NCBI GenBank assembly: GCA_015709205.1
Contig: JACCQO010000015.1
Span: 1-64,000 of the forward strand
Direction: 5' to 3'
DNA from: Desulfovibrionaceae bacterium
Lineage (GTDB): Bacteria; Desulfobacterota; Desulfovibrionia; Desulfovibrionales; Desulfovibrionaceae
DNA length: 64,000 nucleotides
Program-made: the position numbers and the translations under genes
Notes under the pieces: generated by a model
Seen by the model: only the letters and a program-made list of their open reading frames with translations
Database searches by the model: none
What the model was told of the DNA's origin: nothing
Shown here: positions 8,561-18,537 of the stretch, piece by piece
Numbering within the stretch: position 1 is the stretch's first letter
Layout of the letters: every line of letters starts with the position of its first letter

Positions 8561-8887
8561 CTAGCCGCAGCTGCAGCTGCCGCCGGTGCTGCAGCTGCCG
8601 CCGCTGCAGCCGCCGTCGCCGAGATTGAGGTTGGAAGTCACGCTGAAGCCCATGTAGGAAACGTCGATCTTCACGGGCTTGGCGCTTTCATACAGATCCT
8701 TGTCCATGACGAAGCTGAACCCCTCGATGGCGAAGGTGTCGTCGGTGTCGTGCGGCTCATCCAGAGCCAGCGATAGACGCGGACCGGATCACCCGCCCGG
8801 GGCGAGGTACACGCGGATGGGCACGATCTCCTTGTCCGCGAAGTAGGCCTGCAGCTCCTTGACGGCGCTGTCGGTCAATTCGAACAT
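8561..8887 (-). CDS. HesB/IscA-like selenoprotein with in-frame TGA at codon 33
   Basis: Reading 109 codons from ATG 8887 to TAG 8561 gives a HesB/IscA-type protein of 108 residues, interrupted only by TGA at 8789-8791. The surrounding sequence LAPGG-(TGA)-SGPRLSLALDEP lines up with LAPGGCSGPRL-type relatives, so the TGA sits exactly at the first conserved metal-binding cysteine. The other two ligands are present as C105 and C107 in the terminal CSCG; C94 and C99 add a Gly/Ser/Cys-rich tail. The frame stays open and family-like after the TGA, and a hairpin follows at SECIS distance. A good ribosome site (AGGAGG, 8893-8898) precedes the ATG. I read it as selenocysteine; HesB-like selenoproteins are a known prokaryotic family. 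Its exact role (Fe-S or other metal/selenol chemistry) is unknown. Confidence 0.87.
8754..8768 (-). promoter_or_regulatory. Putative bacterial SECIS element
   Basis: On the mRNA, 5-bp stem GGCUC/GAGCC closes a UGGAU loop (8759-8763), extendable by a U-G pair. The loop starts 26 nt after the UGA, within the usual bSECIS window, and has G at its second position. It lies wholly inside the coding sequence, as expected for SelB-dependent recoding. A weaker alternative hairpin with a UCUAU loop sits closer to the UGA. Confidence 0.65.
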
Positions 8888-8915
8888 AGATGCCTCCTAT
8901 GGTTGGGAACACTTC

Positions 8916-8944
8916 GAATTAGTCATCGGCAACATGGCTGTCAA
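8916..8944 (-). promoter_or_regulatory. Sigma-70 promoter of the HesB-like selenoprotein gene
   Basis: On the minus strand a perfect -35 TTGACA (8939-8944) and -10 TAATTC (8916-8921) are separated by 17 bp. The start site would fall about 20 nt before the AGGAGG of the selenoprotein gene. Confidence 0.7.
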
Positions 8945-9089
8945 ATAGGAAACATTGCTGGGTTGGTTCGATAACCATCTATGGATCGAGGGAAAACGGT
9001 GCCCAGCGCCGCACGCTGAGCGGGTGCAAAGGGCGGGTGGCGGTGGCTAAGAAGAGCAGGAAGGACGGGAGAGGGGGGAACAGGAGCGG

Positions 9090-10055
9090 CTACTCGTCGG
9101 ACTGCGGAAAACGCCGCGTGACCGCGCCGTCGTCGTAGCGCACGGTCAGGGCCTCGGGTGCGGCCGAGGTGGCGAAGGACACGCGCCCGCGCACCGAGCG
9201 GCCGGGCGACAGGGTCACGTCGAAATCCGGGGCCTGGGCCGGGCGCAGGGTGGCGTTGGTCACGGTGGCCAGCTCGATGCGCTCCGGCCCCAGGCGCAGC
9301 CCGTCGCGGCCCACGTTGAAGGCCCAGAGGTAGAAGGTGCGCACGCCGTCGCGCACGCCCTCGTCCTCCACGGCCGTCTCCAGGCGCCCGTCGCCCTCGG
9401 GAAAGAGCAGGGCGTCGCGCCGCAGCCGGTCCAGGAGCGCACGGTAGCGCGGCTCGGCCGGGGCGATCTCCAGGGCCTCGCGCAGCAGGGCCAGGGCCGC
9501 GCCGTGATCCGCGCGGGTGCGCGAGCGGTTGCGGAAGTAGCCTTCCACGGCCGCGGCGTTCTCCTCGGCCAGCCGCTGGTTGTAGAGCCGCAGGCGGCGG
9601 GCGTATTCGTCGTTGTCCGGCCGCAGGGAGGCCAGCTTGGCGTAGACCGCGCGGTTGCGGCGCACGTCCGTGCCGGGCAGGTTCTCGGCCTCCACGAGCA
9701 GGATCTCCTCCTGGGCCTTGCGCTTGCGTGCCAAAAAGTCGGCGCGCGCCGCGGCCAGGCGCGGATCGTCAACGAATTCGGAAAAATGCTCGATGGTCCG
9801 CTCGGCGTAGACCCAGTCGCGGCCGTCCACGGCCTCGCGGATGGCCACGAGCAGGGTGGCGTTGTGCACGGCCCATTCGGCGCGCACGGCCAGCTCGCGC
9901 TCGTCGCGCAGGGCCACGGCCTTGTCCGCGGGCGTGACGCGGCCCGCGGGCGGGGCCAGCAGCCAGAGCGCCGCGGCCAGCGCGCAGGCCGCCACGGCCA
10001 CGACCAGCAGCCGCAGGGGCCAGGATATGCTCTTGCTCTTTTCCTCGGTGCTCAT
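9090..10055 (-). CDS. Membrane-anchored protein of unknown function
   Basis: A 321-residue protein with a short basic/serine-rich cytoplasmic start, one hydrophobic helix (about residues 13-33) and a large presumably periplasmic part. Residues ~50-200 are helical and charged, with TPR-like spacing (ALALLREALEIAPAEPRYRALL). The last ~110 residues look beta-rich, ending in a domain of alternating hydrophobic strands. The ATG at 10055 (MSTEEKSKS) is preferred over upstream in-frame starts that read as low-complexity. I do not recognise a family. It is transcribed alone, divergent from pyrR. Confidence 0.7.
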   Translation of the reverse strand: MSTEEKSKSISWPLRLLVVAVAACALAAALWLLAPPAGRVTPADKAVALRDERELAVRAEWAVHNATLLVAIREAVDGRDWVYAERTIEHFSEFVDDPRLAAARADFLARKRKAQEEILLVEAENLPGTDVRRNRAVYAKLASLRPDNDEYARRLRLYNQRLAEENAAAVEGYFRNRSRTRADHGAALALLREALEIAPAEPRYRALLDRLRRDALLFPEGDGRLETAVEDEGVRDGVRTFYLWAFNVGRDGLRLGPERIELATVTNATLRPAQAPDFDVTLSPGRSVRGRVSFATSAAPEALTVRYDDGAVTRRFPQSDE

Positions 10056-10445
10056 GTGCCGTCCATGGTGTTCATGCGCCGCCCCTGCCGCCCGCCCGGG
10101 CGGCGGCCTCTCGTCCGGGCGCACGGCGTGCCGCCGGGGTGCGCGGCTCGCCGCCGGGGCGTGAGACGTTCCGCGCGGACGCACGGCGCGCGCCCCCATT
10201 GCCTACCGTTTTGCCCGCCGGGCCGCAAGGGCGCGTGCGCCGGGCCGAGGCGGGCGGCCCGCGGGTGCGAGCCCGGCCCGCAACGACTTGCCTCCGTTGA
10301 CAAAGCGCGGGCGTCATATCAGAAAGGGAAGGACAAGGGGCGTCCGTGGCGCGCCGCGTTCGGCGAGCGCGGCGATACGCCCCGGTTTCCGGACGCGCCG
10401 GAAGCGAACCGAGCGACTCCCAGCCCGCGAGACACAGGAGGACCG
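10056..10445. other. Divergent intergenic region before pyrR
   Basis: 390 bp, extremely GC rich with several imperfect inverted repeats. A TTGACA (10297-10302) on the plus strand with TATCAG 14 bp downstream is a weak candidate promoter for pyrR. No gene is credible. I see no clear attenuator of the anti-terminator/terminator type. Confidence 0.4.
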
Positions 10446-10982
10446 ATGGGCTCGAACACGAAGACCGTGCTGACGGAAAAGGAGATGGGCCGCACCCTGG
10501 AGCGGCTGGCCTACGAGGTGCTGGAGCGCCACGGCGACTGCGAGCACCTGGCGATCATCGGCATCCAGCGCCGCGGCGTGGACCTGGCCGCGCGGCTCAA
10601 GGCCATCCTGGAGGAGCGCGCCGACTGCCGCCTGCCCATGGGCAAGCTGGACATCAACCTCTACCGCGACGACTGGACCACCCTGGACGTGCAGCCGAAC
10701 ATCAACCACACGGAGATCGGCTTCGAGATCGACGGCCGCCCGCTCCTGATCATCGACGACGTGCTCTTCACGGGCCGCACGATCCGCGCGGCCCTGGAGG
10801 CCATCCTGGACTACGGCCGCCCCTCGCGCGTGGAACTGCTCGTGCTCGTGGACCGCGGCCACCGCGAACTGCCCATCCATGCCGACTACGTGGGCAAGAC
10901 CGTGTCCACCGAACGCGGCCAGCACGTGGACGTCTTCGTGCAGGAGACCGACGGCAAGGACGAGGCTGTTCTGGAGGAATAG
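10446..10982 (+). CDS. pyrR: Bifunctional pyr regulator / uracil phosphoribosyltransferase
   Basis: A 178-residue phosphoribosyltransferase-fold protein. The PRPP-binding loop LLIIDDVLFTGRTIRAAL and the IIGIQRRGVDLA segment are diagnostic of PyrR, which binds pyr mRNA leaders in response to UMP/UTP and can convert uracil plus PRPP to UMP. The ATG at 10446 follows ACAGGAGG at good spacing. It is a single-gene unit closed by a terminator. Its regulatory role in this lineage is inferred from the family only. Confidence 0.92.
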   Translation: MGSNTKTVLTEKEMGRTLERLAYEVLERHGDCEHLAIIGIQRRGVDLAARLKAILEERADCRLPMGKLDINLYRDDWTTLDVQPNINHTEIGFEIDGRPLLIIDDVLFTGRTIRAALEAILDYGRPSRVELLVLVDRGHRELPIHADYVGKTVSTERGQHVDVFVQETDGKDEAVLEE

Positions 10983-11027
10983 AGCGGGGCGATGGCCTTC
11001 GCCGTCCTCCACCAGGCCAAGTGCGAT

Positions 11028-11075
11028 GAAAAACCGCCCCGGCGAGCTTTCGCCGAGGCGGTTTCCTTTTGATTT
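11028..11075. terminator. Terminator between convergent pyrR and argB
   Basis: Stem-loop with outer arms AACCGCC/GGCGGTT and inner GGCGA/TCGCC, followed by TTTCCTTTTGATTTT on the plus strand. An A-tract precedes it, so it may also serve argB. Confidence 0.8.
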
Positions 11076-11088
11076 TCCGGGCGCCCGG

Positions 11089-11991
11089 TCAGGAGCGCGG
11101 AGGGTCGGGCACGAGCTCCGTGCCCACGCCCGTGGGCGTGAAAAGCTCAAGGAGCACTACGTGCGGCACGCGGCCGTCGAGGATGAAGGCCTTTTCCACA
11201 CCATCCTCCAGGGCCTCCAGGCAGCATTTCAGCTTGGGAATCATGCCGCCCTTGGCCGTGCCGTCCGTGAGGCACTGCACGGCCTGCCAGCGCGTCAGCG
11301 AGGAAATCAGCTCGCCGTCGGCGCCGAGCACGCCGGGCACGTCCGTGAGCAGCATCAGCCGCGAGGCCTTGAGCGCCGAGGCCACGGCCCCGGCCACGGA
11401 GTCGGCGTTGATGTTGTAGGTGTTGCCGTCCTCGTCCACGCCCACGGGCGCGATGACCGGGATGAAGCCGTCCTCCTCCAGGCCGCGGATCAGCGACGTG
11501 TCCACGCGCATCACCTCGCCGACCTGGCCCAGGTCCACGTTGCGCGGGCCGGGCGCGTCCTCGTCGTCGCCGTTGACGTACATCTCCAGCTTGCGCGCCA
11601 GGATGGTGCGGCCGTCCTTGCCGGAGATGCCCACGGCGCGGCCGCCGTGCTGGTTCAGGAGGTTGACGATCTCCTTGTTGACCCGGCCGACCAGGACCAT
11701 CTCCACCACGTCCATGACCGGCCCGTCCGTGACGCGCAAGCCCTCGCGGAAGGTGCAGTCGATGGCCAGCCTCTTGAGCATCTCGCCGATCTGCGGGCCG
11801 CCGCCGTGCACGATCACCGGGTTGAGCCCGATGTACTTGAGCAGGACCACGTTCTTGGCGAAGGCCGCCTTGAGCGTTTCGTCCTTCATGGCGTGGCCGC
11901 CGTACTTGATGACCACGGTGCGGCCGTGGAATTCGCGGATGTAGGGCAGGGCGTCCAACAGGATGTTGGCGACGCGCGAACCTTTGGGCAC
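11089..11991 (-). CDS. argB: Acetylglutamate kinase
   Basis: Phosphorylates N-acetylglutamate with ATP in arginine synthesis. Family motifs are clear: [10 protein letters not shown] near the start, [14 protein letters not shown], and [15 protein letters not shown] in the nucleotide region. A GTG at 11991 preceded by GGGGGAT is taken as the start, giving 300 residues, the usual length. The ATG at 12042 would overlap hslU by 37 nt and add unrelated residues. It lies 14 nt downstream of hslU, an association also found in other Desulfovibrio. Confidence 0.9.
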   Translation of the reverse strand: MPKGSRVANILLDALPYIREFHGRTVVIKYGGHAMKDETLKAAFAKNVVLLKYIGLNPVIVHGGGPQIGEMLKRLAIDCTFREGLRVTDGPVMDVVEMVLVGRVNKEIVNLLNQHGGRAVGISGKDGRTILARKLEMYVNGDDEDAPGPRNVDLGQVGEVMRVDTSLIRGLEEDGFIPVIAPVGVDEDGNTYNINADSVAGAVASALKASRLMLLTDVPGVLGADGELISSLTRWQAVQCLTDGTAKGGMIPKLKCCLEALEDGVEKAFILDGRVPHVVLLELFTPTGVGTELVPDPPRS

Positions 11992-12005
11992 AGGCGTATC
12001 CCCCG

Positions 12006-13511
<1,506 letters not shown>

Positions 13512-13597
13512 GGTTCCTCTCCGTACTGCTCAAGCCGGGCAGGGGCCCGGCGGGGGTGAGGGATAGTAGAGCACCAGCCGCCGGTTACGCAAGGGCC

Positions 13598-13636
13598 CGA
13601 AATGCAAAACGGGGGGAGGCCCACGCCTCCCCCCGC
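13598..13636 (-). terminator. degP terminator
   Basis: Near-perfect stem GGGGGGAGGC/GCCTCCCCCC read on the minus strand, followed by GTTTTGCATTT. It separates degP from hslU. Confidence 0.8.
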
Positions 13637-13664
13637 GCAATCTCGGGTCGCCCGGGCGGCGGCG

Positions 13665-15173
13665 CTACTTGCCGTCGTCCAGCGGAATGGTGCGGAAGAC
13701 GTTCTGGCCCTGCCGCTTGATCAGCAGCATGACTACGCCCTTGTCCTTGCCGTCGTGCTCCACCACGGAGCGCATGGCCTCCACGGTGCTCACGGCCTGC
13801 TGGTTGACCTCCAGGATCACGTCGCCCGGGCGCACGTCGGCCTGGGCCGCGGCGGAATCGCCGTCCACCTGGGTCACCAGCAGCCCCTGCGCGGCCTCAA
13901 GGCCAAGGGCCTGGGCCTCCTTGTCGGTCACAGGCCGCGCGCTCAGCCCCAGGACCTGGGCCACCTGGCCCTGGTCGCCCTGGTCGCCCTGGCCCTGCTG
14001 GGCCAGCAGCTTGGTATCGCGTTCGCCCAGGACCACGGTCAGCCGCTTGGTCGTGCCCTTGCGCCAGACCTTGAGGTGGGCCTTGTCGCCCGGGGCCAGG
14101 GAAGCGATGCGTCGCAGCAGGTCGCTGGAGGAATCCACGGCTTCGCCGTTGACCTCCACGATCACGTCGCCGGTCTTGACGCCGCCCTTGGCCGCGGGCT
14201 GGCCCTCCATGACCGAGGAGACCAGCGCGCCCTTGGGCTCGTCCAGGCCCAGGGCCTTGGCCGCGTTCTCGTCCACGTCCTGGATGGTCACGCCGATCCA
14301 GCCGCGCTTGATCTTCTTGTGCTCCTTGAGCTGGCCGATGATGCGCTCTGCCATGGTGCTGGGAATGGCGAAGCCGATGCCCTGGCCGCTGGCGATAATC
14401 GCGGAGTTGATGCCCACGACCTCTCCGTCGAGGTTGATGAGCGGGCCGCCGCTGTTGCCGGGGTTGATGGAGGCGTCGGTCTGGATGAAGTCGTCGAAGG
14501 GCCCGGAGCCGATAATGCGCCCCTTGGCGCTGACGATGCCCGCGGTCACGGTGTGGTCCAGGCCGAAGGGGTTGCCGATGGCCATGACCCACTGTCCGAC
14601 CTTGAGCTTGTCGGAATCCCCGAAGGAGAGCACGGGCAGGTCGCCCTTGGCGTCGATCTTGAGCAGGGCCAGGTCGGTCTCGGGGTCGCGACCCACGATC
14701 TCGGCCTTGTAGGACTGGGCCTTGTCGTCGTTGCCGCGCAGGCTGACCATGATCTCGTCGGCGTCGGCGATGACGTGGTTGTTGGTCACCACGTAGCCGT
14801 CGGGCGAGATGATGAACCCGGACCCCAGGGAGCGCTGCTTCTGGGAACGGGGCTTGCCCTGCTGGCCGAAGAACTTGTCGAACTGGTCGAAGAAGTCGCC
14901 GAAGGGGCTGTCCTTGGGATGAAAACGGAAGAATTGCTGCAGGTTGGGTCCTTTGACGGTCACGGTCTTGGTGGTGTTGATGTTCACCACCGCCGCGCTG
15001 GCCTTGGCGGCCAGCTGGGTGAAGTCGGGCAGATCCGCCGCAAGGGCCTGCATGGCCATGGCCACGGTCAGGGCCAGGGCGGCGAGCAGGGCCGTGGCCG
15101 TGGCCAGCACGGGGTTCACGGCCAATGCCCGGGACTGGACCCGGGCCTGGGCGGAGATTCGTTGTACGTTCAT
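13665..15173 (-). CDS. degP: DegP/HtrA (Do-type) periplasmic serine protease
   Basis: Periplasmic protease-chaperone for misfolded envelope proteins. The 502 residues start with a long signal sequence (cleavage likely after ALA, near residue 46). The trypsin-like domain has the triad H133 (NNHVIA), D167 (ETDLAL) and S241 (GNSGGPL). Two PDZ domains follow, the second close to the end. A short repeat-like GQGDQGDQGQ linker joins them. The ATG at 15173 is preceded by AGGAGG; a longer frame upstream has no ribosome site. It is monocistronic between its own promoter and terminator. Confidence 0.95.
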   Translation of the reverse strand: MNVQRISAQARVQSRALAVNPVLATATALLAALALTVAMAMQALAADLPDFTQLAAKASAAVVNINTTKTVTVKGPNLQQFFRFHPKDSPFGDFFDQFDKFFGQQGKPRSQKQRSLGSGFIISPDGYVVTNNHVIADADEIMVSLRGNDDKAQSYKAEIVGRDPETDLALLKIDAKGDLPVLSFGDSDKLKVGQWVMAIGNPFGLDHTVTAGIVSAKGRIIGSGPFDDFIQTDASINPGNSGGPLINLDGEVVGINSAIIASGQGIGFAIPSTMAERIIGQLKEHKKIKRGWIGVTIQDVDENAAKALGLDEPKGALVSSVMEGQPAAKGGVKTGDVIVEVNGEAVDSSSDLLRRIASLAPGDKAHLKVWRKGTTKRLTVVLGERDTKLLAQQGQGDQGDQGQVAQVLGLSARPVTDKEAQALGLEAAQGLLVTQVDGDSAAAQADVRPGDVILEVNQQAVSTVEAMRSVVEHDGKDKGVVMLLIKRQGQNVFRTIPLDDGK

Positions 15174-15241
15174 GATGCGCCTCCTGGTAATGTCGTGCGC
15201 CGCAGGGGAGCCTTTCCGGGCTCGGCGGCACGTCACGCTTG

Positions 15242-15269
15242 AGTATAGTGCACTTTTCTGCATTGTAAA
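15242..15269 (-). promoter_or_regulatory. Sigma-70 promoter of degP
   Basis: Minus strand -35 TTTACA (15264-15269), 16-bp spacer, -10 TATACT (15242-15247), about 70 bp before the degP start. Confidence 0.65.
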
Positions 15270-15392
15270 CACCACTGAAAACCTTTCACGACTCCGGCCC
15301 GCCCCGCCGGGCCTGCCGGGCGAAGGGCCGCCACCCGGGGAAGCGGCGGGGCAGGGTGGTGCGCGCCCTGGCGCGGCGACCCGCCTTGGTCC

Positions 15393-15422
15393 TTGACAAA
15401 CCCCGGGGCGTGCCCCTAATAA
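15393..15422 (+). promoter_or_regulatory. Promoter of tRNA-Arg
   Basis: -35 TTGACA (15393-15398), 18-bp GC-rich spacer, -10 TAATAA (15417-15422), about 50 bp before the tRNA. Confidence 0.7.
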
Positions 15423-15477
15423 CGGTCTTCCCGTTGCCCGCCCGGGCAGCGCGAAAGAGGCTTCCGAAGCCGTGTCC

Positions 15478-15554
15478 GCCCCCGTAGCTCAGTCGGATAG
15501 AGCACAGGATTCCTAATCCTGGTGCCGCAGGTTCGATTCCTGCCGGGGGCACCA
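15478..15554 (+). tRNA. tRNA-Arg (anticodon CCT)
   Basis: Acceptor arms GCCCCCG/CGGGGGC pair perfectly. The anticodon stem CAGGA/TCCTG encloses TTCCTAA, giving CCT, which decodes AGG. The T-loop GGTTCGATTCC and an encoded CCA end are present. Confidence 0.95.
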
Positions 15555-15567
15555 TCGGATCCCACCG

Positions 15568-15597
15568 GGGCCGGTCGCAGGACCGGCCCTTTTTCGT
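15568..15597 (+). terminator. tRNA-Arg terminator
   Basis: Stem GGGCCGGTC/GACCGGCCC with loop GCAG, then TTTTT. Confidence 0.88.
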
Positions 15598-16182
15598 GTT
15601 GCGGACGCCAGGCCGACCTTTTTCCTTAAAAGCAGTCCTGCGATACCGGCCCGCACAGCCGCCATCCGACAACCATGCTCAAAAGCAGGGAGTGTGCCAG
15701 ATCTGCTGCGCAGTGCATGAGCCGCAATTCCAGGATGTTGGAAAAGGGCTCCGGATCCGTTGTGCCAATTGCCGCACAATTCCTTCCGCCGGATGTGCAA
15801 AATACGTACGTCCCTTGCACATGGCGCTCCGTTCCCGGACGCTGGATACCCTTCACGCCGGTGGTCACGGGAACGGACGGGGATATCGGGCGCGGTGCCC
15901 GGCCGGGAAAGGAAAATTTCGAGTAGGGGGAAAGTGACGAATCTTGCGCCCGGACTCGGACTCGCCAATCCGATGCCGGTGCCGAAAATTCAACCGGAAA
16001 CAGCCAACGCCCAGCGCTCGGCCTGCCGGCAGTGGACCGCCGGAACGCCGGGGCGGGCGCCCCAGCGCCGCGGCACGGCGCGTGGACGCCTTGCTCCGAG
16101 GTTTGACCAAAACCCGGCCCTCGGCTAATGGTGTTGCCCGCCCCGTCGCACCACTCAAACCGCCCCAGCAGGAGCGCACGCC
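15598..16182. other. Gene-poor stretch after tRNA-Arg
   Basis: 585 bp, visibly lower in GC than its surroundings up to about 15950. Several small frames of 80-150 codons exist on both strands but none has a ribosome site or known product; one plus frame has paired cysteines (CQICC, CANC) that may be chance. An 8-bp perfect inverted repeat ATGTGCAA/TTGCACAT (15792-15799, 15814-15821) looks like an operator or hairpin. The 3' side of a tRNA is a favoured integration site, so this may be a decayed insert; no tRNA-end duplication was found. Confidence 0.4.
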
Positions 16183-16596
16183 ATGCGAGCCCTACGATTC
16201 ACGGCCCTGACCCTGTTCTGCCTGACGGCCCTGGCCGTCGGGTGCTCCAAGACGCCTCCCGAGGCACTCCTCGGGCACTGGGCCGCCGCCACGAACGCCA
16301 CCGCGAGCCTGTACCTGGACAAGGACAAGGCCACTTACGCCTCGGAAACGGCCTCGTCGACGGTGCCCTTCACCGTGCTGACCATCGATCCCGCGACCAA
16401 ATCCATGCTCGTGCAGTTCGACAGCGAGAAGGAGACGCAGGTGCGCCGCCGCTTCAGCGTGGATCCCAAGACCGGCCAGCTCTACATGTACTTCGACCTG
16501 GCCATGCTCGACGAGATCAAGAGCGTCGTTCCCTCGGCCGCCGGCCTCCTTCCGCCCATGATCTACAACCGCGTGGACGACAAGCGCCATCCCTGA
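16183..16596 (+). CDS. Small predicted lipoprotein
   Basis: A 137-residue protein with a basic start, hydrophobic core and lipobox LAVGC, so Cys21 would be lipidated. The mature part begins SKTPPEALLGHW and alternates predicted strands, resembling small periplasmic lipocalin-like or WG-type folds; no family is recognised. An AGGAG site precedes the ATG. It is followed after 28 nt by a nucleoside transporter in the same direction, perhaps in one transcript. Confidence 0.75.
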   Translation: MRALRFTALTLFCLTALAVGCSKTPPEALLGHWAAATNATASLYLDKDKATYASETASSTVPFTVLTIDPATKSMLVQFDSEKETQVRRRFSVDPKTGQLYMYFDLAMLDEIKSVVPSAAGLLPPMIYNRVDDKRHP

Positions 16597-16624
16597 TGGG
16601 GCCGCGTCTTCCCTGGGGCCCGCC

Positions 16625-17863
16625 ATGCAAGGCATTCTCGGCATCGTCGTCTTCATCCTGGCGGCCTGGGCCCTGAGCGAGGACCGGCGGCGGCCGCCGG
16701 TGCGCGTGGTGGCCGCGGGCGTGGCCCTGCAGTTTCTCCTGGCCCTGGCCATGCTGCGCCTGCCCGTGGCCAAGACCGCATTCATGGCCCTGAACCGGTT
16801 CGTGCTGGCCCTGGAGCACGCCACGCGCGCGGGCACCTCCTTCGTCTTCGGCTACCTGGGCGGCGGCGAACTGCCCTTTGCCCCCACCAACCCGGGCGCG
16901 ACCTTCGTCCTGGCCCTGCAGTCGCTGCCCCTGGTGCTGGTGGTCAGCGCGGTGGCCTCGCTGCTGTTCTACTGGCGCGTGATCCCGGTGGTGGTGCGCG
17001 GCTTCGCCCTGGTGCTGCAGAAGACCATGGGCGTGAGCGGCGCGCTGGGCGTGGCCGTGGCCGCGAACATCTTCGTGGGCATGATCGAGGCCCCGGTCTT
17101 TGTGCGGCCCTATCTGGCGCGCATGAGCCGCAGCGAGCTCTTCACGCTGATGACCAGCGGCATGGCGACCATCGCGGGCACGGTCATGGCGCTCTACGCC
17201 ACCTTCCTGCGGACCGTGCTGCCCGACGCCGTGGGCCACATCCTCGTGGCCTCGGTGATCAGCGCGCCCGCCGCCGTGCTCGTGGCCCGGCTCATGGTCC
17301 CGTCCGCGCCGGGCGAGGCCGCCGAGGCCGCCTTCACCCCGCCGCAGGACGCGGTCAGCTCCATGGACGCGGTGACCAAGGGCACCGCCGTGGGCGTGCA
17401 GCTGTTCATCAACATCGCGGCCATGCTCATCGTGCTCGTGGCCCTGGTGGCCCTGGTCAACCAGGGGCTCGCCTTCCTGCCCGACGCCTCCGGCGCGCCC
17501 CTGACCCTGGAGCGCATCTTCGGCGTGCTGCTCAGGCCCGTGGCCTGGCTCATGGGCGTGCCCTGGCCCGAGGCCGGGACCGCGGGCATGCTCCTGGGCG
17601 TGAAGACCGTGCTCAACGAGCTGCTGGCCTACCTGCAGATGGCCGGGCTGCCCGACGGCGAACTCTCCCTGCGCAGCCGGATCATCATGACCTACGCCCT
17701 GTGCGGCTTCGCCAACTTCGGGAGCCTGGGGATCATGATCGGCGGCCTGGCGACCATGATGCCCGAACGGCGCACCGAGATCGCCGGGCTGGGCATGAAT
17801 TCCATCCTCGCGGGGTTGCTGGCCACGTGCATGACCGGCGCGGTGGTCGGCCTGCTGTACTAG
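16625..17863 (+). CDS. Concentrative nucleoside transporter (NupC/CNT family)
   Basis: A 412-residue polytopic inner-membrane protein. CNT-type features include FVFGYLGGGELPF, the GxxEAP-like motif IFVGMIEAPVFVRPYL, the GTVMALYATFL helix, and the C-terminal GFANFGSLGIMIGGL with LATCMTGAVVGLL. It would import nucleosides with Na+ or H+. Length is normal for the family. The start follows the lipoprotein by 28 nt without a strong ribosome site. Substrate specificity cannot be read from sequence. Confidence 0.9.
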   Translation: MQGILGIVVFILAAWALSEDRRRPPVRVVAAGVALQFLLALAMLRLPVAKTAFMALNRFVLALEHATRAGTSFVFGYLGGGELPFAPTNPGATFVLALQSLPLVLVVSAVASLLFYWRVIPVVVRGFALVLQKTMGVSGALGVAVAANIFVGMIEAPVFVRPYLARMSRSELFTLMTSGMATIAGTVMALYATFLRTVLPDAVGHILVASVISAPAAVLVARLMVPSAPGEAAEAAFTPPQDAVSSMDAVTKGTAVGVQLFINIAAMLIVLVALVALVNQGLAFLPDASGAPLTLERIFGVLLRPVAWLMGVPWPEAGTAGMLLGVKTVLNELLAYLQMAGLPDGELSLRSRIIMTYALCGFANFGSLGIMIGGLATMMPERRTEIAGLGMNSILAGLLATCMTGAVVGLLY

Positions 17864-17888
17864 GCGGGCGGAGACGGCGAGACGACGG

Positions 17889-17914
17889 AGCCCGGGAGAC
17901 CGGGCTTTTTTTTT
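17889..17914 (+). terminator. Terminator after nucleoside transporter
   Basis: Stem AGCCCGG/CCGGGCT with loop GAGA, then eight or more T residues. Confidence 0.9.
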
Positions 17915-18029
17915 GGGGAAACGGAACGCGGGCAGGGCGGGACGCGCGAAAACGGCGCGGGCCGCCGAAGACGACCCGCGCCGGGAAAGGCGGTGCACCG
18001 CCGCGGCCACGCCGACGGCCGCAGCCCCC

Positions 18030-18296
18030 CTAGTGGATGGATTCGTTCTTGGGCTTGCCCGCGAGGATGATGCGCTCGGGCTCGCCGTTCTCGGAAATCT
18101 GCACCTGCACGTCGCCCACGTCGCGCTCCATGACGTAATCCAGGCTGCCGAGCTTGCCGTAGGCCATCTCCACCACGCTCTTGAGCACGTCGGCGAGCTG
18201 GGCCTGGCCGAAGGACGCGAGCATGTCCTCCAGGCTGTAGAGTTCCTGGAAGGCGAAGTCGAAATATTCGGGAAGGGTCATGCGATCCCTGGACAT
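18030..18296 (-). CDS. Small conserved hypothetical protein
   Basis: An 88-residue acidic soluble protein (MSRDRMTLPEYFDFAF...). The ATG at 18296 follows AAGGAGG at 6 nt; the frame upstream is low complexity. It appears to have a helical first half (ELYSLEDMLASFGQAQL) and a short beta second half. No cysteines or membrane segment. I do not know the family. It is a single gene with its own ribosome site, divergent from the PilZ gene. Confidence 0.7.
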   Translation of the reverse strand: MSRDRMTLPEYFDFAFQELYSLEDMLASFGQAQLADVLKSVVEMAYGKLGSLDYVMERDVGDVQVQISENGEPERIILAGKPKNESIH

Positions 18297-18448
18297 CCTT
18301 GATCCTCCTTGGTTGATGCGCGGCGGCCGCGGTGCGACGACAACGGGCCTGCCGTTCCGAACGCGGCCCCGGCCCCCGACCCCCGACACGGACGCACCCT
18401 AGCACAGCCCCGACGGGAGGAAAATAGCGCCTTCCGGCCGAAATCCCC

Positions 18449-18476
18449 TTGACCCGGCGAGTTGCCGTCGTACTAT
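18449..18476 (+). promoter_or_regulatory. Promoter of the PilZ gene
   Basis: -35 TTGACC (18449-18454), 16-bp spacer, -10 TACTAT (18471-18476), about 62 bp before the start. Confidence 0.55.
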
Positions 18477-18537
18477 GAAATCCGGGAAGGGCCGAAAAAA
18501 TCATGCCCTTCGCCCAAACCCGGAGTAGCATGTCCCG

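Noticed and set aside
15596-15937. Possible small zinc-ribbon protein after tRNA-Arg
   Set aside because: Two Cys pairs are visible but there is no ribosome site, no recognisable fold, and overlapping frames are equally open.
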